Source: an uncultured bacterium
GTDB taxonomy: Bacteria; Bdellovibrionota_C; UBA2361; SZUA-149; CALKYB01
Assembly (NCBI GenBank): GCA_938022485.1
Contig: CALIEE010000207.1
Span: 1-6,602, forward strand
DNA: 6,602 bases
Direction: 5' to 3'
Below, piece after piece: positions 1-4,953 of the stretch. The notes beneath the pieces are model-generated. The model was given only the letters and a program-made list of their open reading frames with translations. It was not told the DNA's origin and did no database searches. Positions within the stretch are counted from its first letter, which is position 1. Every line of letters begins with the position of its first letter. The translations under genes and the position numbers were made by a program.

Positions 1-248
1 ATGGCCAAAATCATATCGAACCAAGGTTCAGGCGATAATGCTGTCAATTCAGGGGACTCAATAACAACTCTGTCCAGAGATATTTCCAGCAAACGGCCGG
101 TCCCTTTCAATCCGTTCTCCTCCCCAACCTTAATACTGTCACCAAGAGAAAGCTTGAGAATTTTCGCAATGTGAATAGCACGCCTACCTTCGACGACAAT
201 TTTCCCATCAGGAGTTAAGTCTTCTTTCGAATATAGCAATAGATTCAT
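1..248 (-). CDS. rsmE: RsmE, 16S rRNA m3U1498 methyltransferase, N-terminal part (cut by window edge)
   Basis: RsmE N3-methylates U1498 of 16S rRNA in the 30S subunit, using S-adenosylmethionine. Only the first 82 codons are in the window; the gene continues past base 1. The protein starts MNLLLYSKEDL and carries the family's N-terminal PUA-like RNA-binding domain: a GRRAIHIAKIL stretch at residues 21-31 (family pattern GRRAxHIxKVL) and VGEENGLKGTG at 41-51 (family pattern VGExNGxxGxG). The visible part ends at the beginning of the SPOUT methyltransferase domain (FDMILA), before the SAM-binding knot, so catalytic residues cannot be checked. The ATG at 246-248 is the only plausible start: reading upstream in frame to a stop at 303-305 shows no ATG, GTG or TTG. 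The ribosome site is weak (a GAG at 254-256). The gene is divergent from glyS. The identification comes from remembered family motifs. Confidence 0.85.
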   Translation of the reverse strand, partial: MNLLLYSKEDLTPDGKIVVEGRRAIHIAKILKLSLGDSIKVGEENGLKGTGRLLEISLDRVVIESPELTALSPEPWFDMILA

Positions 249-334
249 CTCAACTCGGCAACAAAGGGGCGGTAGCTCATGGTCAGGCTCAAAGCTTGCG
301 CATTACCAGCTTAGTTAGTAGATGACAACTTTCA

Positions 335-356
335 GTCCCTGAATACTTTCAGGGAC
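335..356 (+). promoter_or_regulatory. Perfect 9-bp hairpin in the glyS leader / rsmE-glyS divergent region
   Basis: GTCCCTGAA at 335-343 and its exact reverse complement TTCAGGGAC at 348-356 are separated by the four bases TACT. The hairpin ends 30 bases before the glyS start codon. No run of T follows on either strand, so it does not look like an intrinsic terminator. An 8-base direct repeat, ACTTTCAG at 328-335 and 345-352, overlaps it, so part of the right arm has a second copy just upstream. It could be a repressor operator or an mRNA leader structure. The rest of 249-386 shows no convincing promoter boxes. Confidence 0.45.
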
Positions 357-386
357 ATATTATGAGTTTGCACCGGAGTTTGTATC

Positions 387-1715
387 ATGTCCCCTGCGGC
401 CACAACCGAGTCCTTAGACACCATCGTTTCCCTTGCCCGTAGACGCGGCTTTATTTTCCCATCGAGTGAAATTTACGGGGGGCTTGGCTCCTGCTACGAC
501 TATGGCCCTCTTGGGGTGGAGCTAAAACGAAATGTTAAGGACGCCTGGTGGCGTTCAATGGTTCAACTCCGAGACGACATAGTTGGAATTGATGCCTCTA
601 TTATAATGCACCCAAAGGTATGGGAGGCTTCTGGTCACGTTAATTGTTTCCATGACGAACTTATTGAGTGCTCAAACTGTCAGGTAAGAACTAGAACTGA
701 CCAAATTGACCAAATCGAGCCCAAGTGCAAAGCCAACAAAGGAAGTGAGCACGCTTGGGGTGAGCCTAGACAATTTAATCTAATGTTCAAAACCCACCTA
801 GGCCCGGTGGCTGACTCCGGAAACGAAGTTTACCTAAGGCCCGAAACCGCCCAGGGTATTTTTGTGAATTTTAAAAATATAATGGACTCTACGAGGGTCA
901 AAGTTCCTTTTGGAATTGCCCAGCAAGGAAAAAGTTTTCGTAATGAAATCACTACCCGGCGCTTTACCTTTCGAATGGCTGAATTTGAACAGATGGAAAT
1001 GGAATTTTTTGTTAAACCTGGCGAAGACGAAGAGTGGTTTACGTTCTGGAGAAACGAAAGGCTTAACTGGTTTGCTAATCTAGGCGTTAATCGAGATCGG
1101 CTTCGCCATCGAGACCACGAAAAGGATGAACTTGCTCACTATTCTAAGGCCTGCACAGACGTGGAATACTATTTTCCTTTTGGTTGGTCCGAAATCGAAG
1201 GTATTGCGTCTAGAACAGACTTCGACTTAAAACAACACAGCGAACATAGCAAAAAGGACTTACTCTATAGAGACCAGGTAACAAACGAGACTTTCGTTCC
1301 TTATGTCATTGAACCAGCACTTGGCTGTGACAGGGCTATCCTCACTTTTCTAGCAGATGCTTATAAAGAGGAAGATATTGATGGCAACAAAAGAACAGTT
1401 CTAAGCCTTCACCCACGACTTGCTCCAACAAAGGTCGCCGTTTTTCCTCTCTTAAGGAAAGATGGCCATCCAGAGAAAGCTAAAGAGGTTTACAAGGTTC
1501 TCCGAGAGAATTACCAATGTTTTTATGATGAAGCTGGAAATATTGGTAAGAGATATAGAAGACAAGATGAAGCGGGCACCCCAATCTGTGTCACCGTTGA
1601 CCATCAAACACTCGAGGATCAGACGGCTACTGTCAGAGACAGAGATAGCTTAGAGCAGTCTCGAGTAAAAATTGAGGCTCTAAAAAGTTTTATCTTTGAG
1701 AAATTTGGTTTCTAG
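387..1715 (+). CDS. glyS: Glycyl-tRNA synthetase, single-chain (GlyQS / class IIa dimer) type
   Basis: This cytoplasmic enzyme charges tRNA-Gly with glycine, using ATP. At 442 residues it is slightly shorter than the usual roughly 460 of the single-chain form, and it is unrelated to the two-subunit GlyQ+GlyS enzyme of many bacteria. Class II landmarks visible: YDYGPLG at 37-43; the motif 2 region FRNE at 184-187 followed by RRFTFRMAEFEQ at 191-202; the glycine-site segment EGIASRTDFDL at 271-281; and motif 3 EPALGCDR at 309-316, where many relatives have Ser after EP. The C-terminal anticodon-binding domain spans about 347-436, with GKRYRRQDEAGTP at 387-399. In the zinc-knuckle insertion one Cys pair is present (C95, C98), but the second half has only C114. 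The ATG at 387 has GGAG at 374-377, 9 bases upstream. The gene appears to be its own transcription unit, divergent from rsmE. Confidence 0.96.
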   Translation: MSPAATTESLDTIVSLARRRGFIFPSSEIYGGLGSCYDYGPLGVELKRNVKDAWWRSMVQLRDDIVGIDASIIMHPKVWEASGHVNCFHDELIECSNCQVRTRTDQIDQIEPKCKANKGSEHAWGEPRQFNLMFKTHLGPVADSGNEVYLRPETAQGIFVNFKNIMDSTRVKVPFGIAQQGKSFRNEITTRRFTFRMAEFEQMEMEFFVKPGEDEEWFTFWRNERLNWFANLGVNRDRLRHRDHEKDELAHYSKACTDVEYYFPFGWSEIEGIASRTDFDLKQHSEHSKKDLLYRDQVTNETFVPYVIEPALGCDRAILTFLADAYKEEDIDGNKRTVLSLHPRLAPTKVAVFPLLRKDGHPEKAKEVYKVLRENYQCFYDEAGNIGKRYRRQDEAGTPICVTVDHQTLEDQTATVRDRDSLEQSRVKIEALKSFIFEKFGF

Positions 1716-1770
1716 TCTCAATTTCCAGCTAAACTCGGCTAAAAATTGATCAATATACTTAACTACTTAC

Positions 1771-1801
1771 TGGCCTAAGCTCAAATCATTCTCTTAGGCC
1801 A
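1771..1801 (+). terminator. Hairpin after glyS, possible terminator
   Basis: TGGCCTAAG at 1771-1779 pairs perfectly with CTTAGGCCA at 1793-1801 around a 13-base loop. It begins 56 bases after the glyS stop codon. The bases that follow (GATTTAGGTAAAG, then GTTTTCC) contain only short runs of T, so it is not a textbook intrinsic terminator. Its position and its strong 9-bp stem make an end-of-transcript structure the simplest reading. A Rho-dependent end or an RNA-stabilising 3' hairpin would fit equally well. Confidence 0.45.
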
Positions 1802-1867
1802 GATTTAGGTAAAGTTTTCCTTCTCGCTTCCCGATCAATGAATCGGTGCCGTTATTTGTCACCATTG

Positions 1868-1896
1868 GTCGGTTTTAATTTAGAACCGACAATTTT
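1868..1896 (+). promoter_or_regulatory. Terminator-like palindrome upstream of pilB
   Basis: A 23-base near-perfect palindrome runs from GTCGGTT (1868-1874) to AACCGAC (1884-1890). Its inner arms also pair, apart from one position that would be a G-U wobble in RNA. It is followed by AATTTT (1891-1896), so on the plus strand it resembles a Rho-independent terminator or attenuator. It ends about 50 bases before the pilB start. It could be a second glyS terminator, an attenuator in a pilB leader, or a protein-binding site next to the pilB promoter. The sequence alone does not choose between these. Confidence 0.4.
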
Positions 1897-1909
1897 CTGC
1901 AGGTATTAT
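1881..1909 (+). promoter_or_regulatory. Weak sigma-70-type promoter candidate for pilB
   Basis: TATTAT at 1904-1909 matches five of six bases of a -10 box. The sequence 17 bases upstream, TAGAAC at 1881-1886, matches only three of six bases of a -35 box. The candidate overlaps the right arm of the palindrome at 1868-1890, which would suit an operator. No sigma-54 site (GG and GC ten bases apart, in context) was seen in this intergenic region. Low confidence because five-of-six -10 matches are common in AT-rich spacers. Confidence 0.22.
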
Positions 1910-1945
1910 TTATCCGTATTGGCGGATGGGAATCGAAGGTTTTAA

Positions 1946-3643
1946 ATGTCATCACGTGTCGGACAACTTCTAATAGAGAATGGCCTAATTAATGCCGAAC
2001 AACTCCAAAAAGCAATGGAGATGGTCGAGCAGAATAACTCCATTGTTAATACAGAGTTGGTTAAGCTTGGAGCCATCGAAGAAGAAGCAATAGTAGGAGC
2101 TCTTGGAGAAGAGTTTGGTCTCCCGATCGTAAACCTAGAATCTGAAGACGTAGATCCAGAAACAGTTGGCTTGGTTCCTCACTCTTTAGCTCTTAAGCAT
2201 CATCTTTTAGCCCTTTACGGTAACGGCAATACCCTTACCGTGGCCATGGCTGACCCTTCAAATATTCTAGCCTTAAACGATGTTAAGTTCATAACTGGAA
2301 AAGACATTCAAGTTGTCCTGGCCCCTGCTTCAGAATTAAAAGCCCAGATTGAGAAACAATACGAAGAAAATGTTTCTTATGATGGAATTCTCGAAGACAT
2401 GGATGACTCCGGCGTTGAGGTTGTCAACTATGGTGACAATGTCGATGTTGATGAGCTTGAAAAATCAACGGAAGACGCACCCGTTGTTAAGCTAGTAAAC
2501 GCTATTTTAATGGATGCCATTAAAAAAGGTGCATCAGATATCCATATTGAGCCTTATGAAAAGACTTTCCGGGTGAGGTTTAGAATTGATGGTGTTCTTT
2601 ACGAAATCATGAAGCCTCCTCCGAAACTTAAGAACGCGATGACTTCTCGTCTTAAGATTATGGCTGACTTAGATATTTCCGAGAGAAGACTTCCGCAGGA
2701 TGGTCGTATCAAACTTAAACTAGGAAATCGTCGCGAGATGGATTTCCGAGTTAGTGTTCTACCGGGACTATTCGGGGAAAAAGTAGTTCTTCGTCTTCTT
2801 GATAAATCTAATCTACAAACTGACATGACCAAGCTTGGTTTTGACGAGAAGCAGATGGACGCTTTCACTGAATGCATTAACCGTCCATTTGGTCTCGTCT
2901 TAGTCACTGGACCAACCGGGTCAGGAAAAACAACAACATTATACTCAGCCCTATCTGAACTAAATAAAGCTACGGTAAACATCTCTACCGCTGAAGACCC
3001 TGTGGAGTTTAACCTTTCAGGGATCAACCAAACTCAAACCAATGATGATATTGGCCTTAACTTCGCGGCCGCCCTACGATCTTTTCTAAGGCAAGACCCT
3101 GATATCGTAATGGTAGGTGAGATTCGTGACTACGAAACTGCGGAAATTGCTATTAAAGCCTCGCTCACTGGTCACCTTGTTCTATCCACTCTACATACAA
3201 ACGATGCTCCATCTACCGTAAACAGGCTGTTAAACATGGGGGTTGAGCCATTTCTAGTCGCTTCTTCAATAAATATTATTGTCGCACAGAGACTGGCGCG
3301 AAGAATTTGCGACAACTGTAAAGAGCCCGTGAAACTAAGCCCAGAGGTTCTTCTCAGAGTTGGTCTATCAGAAGCAGAGGCTAAGCACACAGAAGTTTAC
3401 TATGGAAAGGGTTGCAGCAAGTGTAGCGGCACAGGCTACAAGGGGCGAGTTGCTCTGTACGAGTGCATGATGATGACAGAAGATTTGAAGGAATTCGTTC
3501 TAAACGGTGCCTCAGCTGCTGAGATCAAAAGAGAAGCTGTCAGGGGGGGAATGGAAACCTTAAGAGCCTCTGGACTGAGATTCCTAAAAGACGGTGTGAC
3601 GACAGTAGAGGAAGTCCTAAGAACAACTGTCAGCGACGACTAG
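1946..3643 (+). CDS. pilB: PilB, type IV pilus extension ATPase
   Basis: PilB is the cytoplasmic hexameric ATPase that drives pilin polymerisation from the base of the type IV pilus, acting on PilC. At 565 residues it has the family's normal length. Order of parts: an N-terminal MshEN-type domain (about 4-140) beginning RVGQLLIENGLI; an acidic linker (about 145-178); the N2 domain (about 180-290, with SDIHIEPYE at 197-205); then the ATPase core. Visible motifs: Walker A GPTGSGKTT at 322-330, Asp box AEDPVEF at 349-355, Walker B region DIVMVGEIRD at 386-395, His box TGHLVLSTLHTND at 408-420, and a four-cysteine zinc site (C455, C458, C490, C493) typical of PilB/GspE but not PilT. AAGG at 1936-1939 lies 6 bases before the ATG. 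GspE of type II secretion is the main alternative, but the following pilC and PilS-like sensor favour PilB. A run of seven G occurs at 3543-3549. Confidence 0.93.
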   Translation: MSSRVGQLLIENGLINAEQLQKAMEMVEQNNSIVNTELVKLGAIEEEAIVGALGEEFGLPIVNLESEDVDPETVGLVPHSLALKHHLLALYGNGNTLTVAMADPSNILALNDVKFITGKDIQVVLAPASELKAQIEKQYEENVSYDGILEDMDDSGVEVVNYGDNVDVDELEKSTEDAPVVKLVNAILMDAIKKGASDIHIEPYEKTFRVRFRIDGVLYEIMKPPPKLKNAMTSRLKIMADLDISERRLPQDGRIKLKLGNRREMDFRVSVLPGLFGEKVVLRLLDKSNLQTDMTKLGFDEKQMDAFTECINRPFGLVLVTGPTGSGKTTTLYSALSELNKATVNISTAEDPVEFNLSGINQTQTNDDIGLNFAAALRSFLRQDPDIVMVGEIRDYETAEIAIKASLTGHLVLSTLHTNDAPSTVNRLLNMGVEPFLVASSINIIVAQRLARRICDNCKEPVKLSPEVLLRVGLSEAEAKHTEVYYGKGCSKCSGTGYKGRVALYECMMMTEDLKEFVLNGASAAEIKREAVRGGMETLRASGLRFLKDGVTTVEEVLRTTVSDD

Positions 3644-3660
3644 TAAATTTAAATTAACGA

Positions 3661-3668
3661 GGGAGGAG
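3661..3668 (+). promoter_or_regulatory. Strong ribosome binding site for pilC
   Basis: GGGAGGAG lies 7 bases before the pilC ATG, inside the 32-base pilB-pilC spacer. It is by far the strongest Shine-Dalgarno sequence in the window and fixes the pilC start. It contrasts with the poor site in front of the downstream sensor/regulator gene, as expected if the structural protein is made in larger amount than the regulator (inference). Confidence 0.8.
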
Positions 3669-3675
3669 CAAGAAA

Positions 3676-4893
3676 ATGCCGGTATTTGTTTGGGAAGGAA
3701 AAGCCAACAACGGAAAAGTAGTAAAAGGTGAAATGGAAGCTGTTAACCAGCAAGCCGTTTTCAATGCCCTACGCTCTCAAAAGATAGTTCCTAACACAAA
3801 GAAGATTAAGCAAAAAGGAACTGGCCTTGACATGGAAATCAAAATTCCAGGCATGGGAGCCAAAGTTAAGCCTAAAGATGTGGTAATTTTTACCCGGCAA
3901 TTCGCCACAATGATTGATGCCGGTCTTCCGCTTGTTCAGGGCTTAGACGTCTTGGGTAAGGGACATAATAACCCTCAAATGAAAAAGACGTTGCTAGACA
4001 TAAAAGAGACCGTTCAAAACGGAAAGACGCTAGCAGAAGCTATGGCTAAGCACCCCAAAGTGTTTGACTATCTTTTCGTAAATATGGTCGCTGCCGGTGA
4101 AGCCGGTGGTATTTTGGACATTATCTTAGAGAGACTGGCTCAGTATCTCGAGAAAATGAACAGCTTAAAAAGACAGATCAAAACTGCCATGATTTACCCT
4201 GGGGTGGTGGTTTCTGCCGCCGGTCTTGTAACCACTATTCTTCTAATTTTTGTTATTCCAACATTTGCCGATCTATTTAATGGATTTGGAGCTGCTCTTC
4301 CAACACCTACGCGCTGGGTAATAGCGCTTTCTGACTTTATGCTAGCTTGGTGGTACGTGATCTTTGGGGCAATTTTCCTCGGCATTCATGTTTTCAAAAA
4401 AATGATGAAGAACCCTCGTGGTCAGGAGATTCTTCATCCAATCTTTCTAAAACTTCCAGTGTTTGGAGAAATAATTAGAAAAGTTTCTGTAGCAAGGTTT
4501 ACAAGAACTCTCTCGACAATGCTTAGCTCAGGTGTTCCAATTCTTGACGCTCTTCAAATTTGTGCCAGAACTTCTGGCAACAAAGTTGTTGAAAAAGAAA
4601 TCATGGGTGTCAGAGGAAGCATTAGTGAAGGTAAAAACCTAGCAGACCCACTAAGAGATTCAGCTGTATTTCCTCCAATGGTAGTGCAAATGATTGACGT
4701 TGGTGAATCTACTGGTGCCCTTGACGCTATGCTTGGAAAAATTGCTGACTTTTACGATGATGAAGTAGAAAATGCCGTCAACGGCATGAAACAACTAATC
4801 GAGCCACTGATGATTTTAGTTCTGGGTGGACTAGTCGGTGGTCTAGTAATCGCAATGTATCTGCCGATCTTTAAGCTTGGCTCGGTAGTATAG
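3676..4893 (+). CDS. pilC: PilC, type IV pilus inner-membrane platform protein
   Basis: PilC (GspF/T2SSF family) is the polytopic inner-membrane protein on which the PilB motor acts to add pilins to the growing fibre. Its 405 residues match the usual length. It has a short N-terminal module (about 1-48, opening PVFVWEGKANNGKVVKGEM) and two homologous T2SSF domains (about 70-193 and 272-396). Each domain carries the conserved glycine-rich signature: GEAGGIL at 141-147 and GESTGAL at 343-349. Likely membrane segments are at about 171-195, 219-240 and 374-396. It follows pilB by 32 bases with a strong ribosome site and is almost certainly co-transcribed with it. The retraction ATPase gene pilT, commonly found between pilB and pilC in related clusters, is not here. 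GspF is the alternative identity; the neighbourhood favours PilC. Confidence 0.94.
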   Translation: MPVFVWEGKANNGKVVKGEMEAVNQQAVFNALRSQKIVPNTKKIKQKGTGLDMEIKIPGMGAKVKPKDVVIFTRQFATMIDAGLPLVQGLDVLGKGHNNPQMKKTLLDIKETVQNGKTLAEAMAKHPKVFDYLFVNMVAAGEAGGILDIILERLAQYLEKMNSLKRQIKTAMIYPGVVVSAAGLVTTILLIFVIPTFADLFNGFGAALPTPTRWVIALSDFMLAWWYVIFGAIFLGIHVFKKMMKNPRGQEILHPIFLKLPVFGEIIRKVSVARFTRTLSTMLSSGVPILDALQICARTSGNKVVEKEIMGVRGSISEGKNLADPLRDSAVFPPMVVQMIDVGESTGALDAMLGKIADFYDDEVENAVNGMKQLIEPLMILVLGGLVGGLVIAMYLPIFKLGSVV

Positions 4894-4953
4894 TCTCCGA
4901 AAAGATAGGCTACCGCTCAGGCGATTTATTAAAACTGGGTGTAATTAAACAAA

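Noticed and set aside
1462..1653. Open frame of 63 codons on the plus strand, in another frame
   Set aside because: Embedded in the anticodon-binding domain of glyS. The glyS frame is clearly the coding one.
1771..1786. TGGC sequence considered as the -24 element of a sigma-54 promoter for pilB
   Set aside because: No GC at the required ten-base distance after the GG, and the sequence is better explained as the left arm of a hairpin.
1716..1945. Possible tRNA or small RNA gene in the glyS-pilB spacer
   Set aside because: No T-arm or anticodon-arm pattern was found. The stems present are isolated hairpins rather than a cloverleaf.
2599..3027. Open frame of 142 codons on the minus strand
   Set aside because: It lies entirely within pilB, opposite the Walker A region, and its translation shows no recognisable family features. 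It is a shadow of the real gene.
3172..3390. Open frame of 72 codons on the minus strand
   Set aside because: Antisense to the zinc-site region of pilB, with no ribosome site and no recognisable product.
4194..4385. Open frame of 63 codons on the minus strand
   Set aside because: Antisense to the first membrane segments of pilC, with no support for expression.
4883..4915. CGGTAG/CTACCG inverted repeat spanning the pilC stop codon, considered as a terminator between pilC and the regulator gene
   Set aside because: Only six paired bases around a 21-base loop and no T run afterwards. Probably chance, so the genes are kept in one operon.
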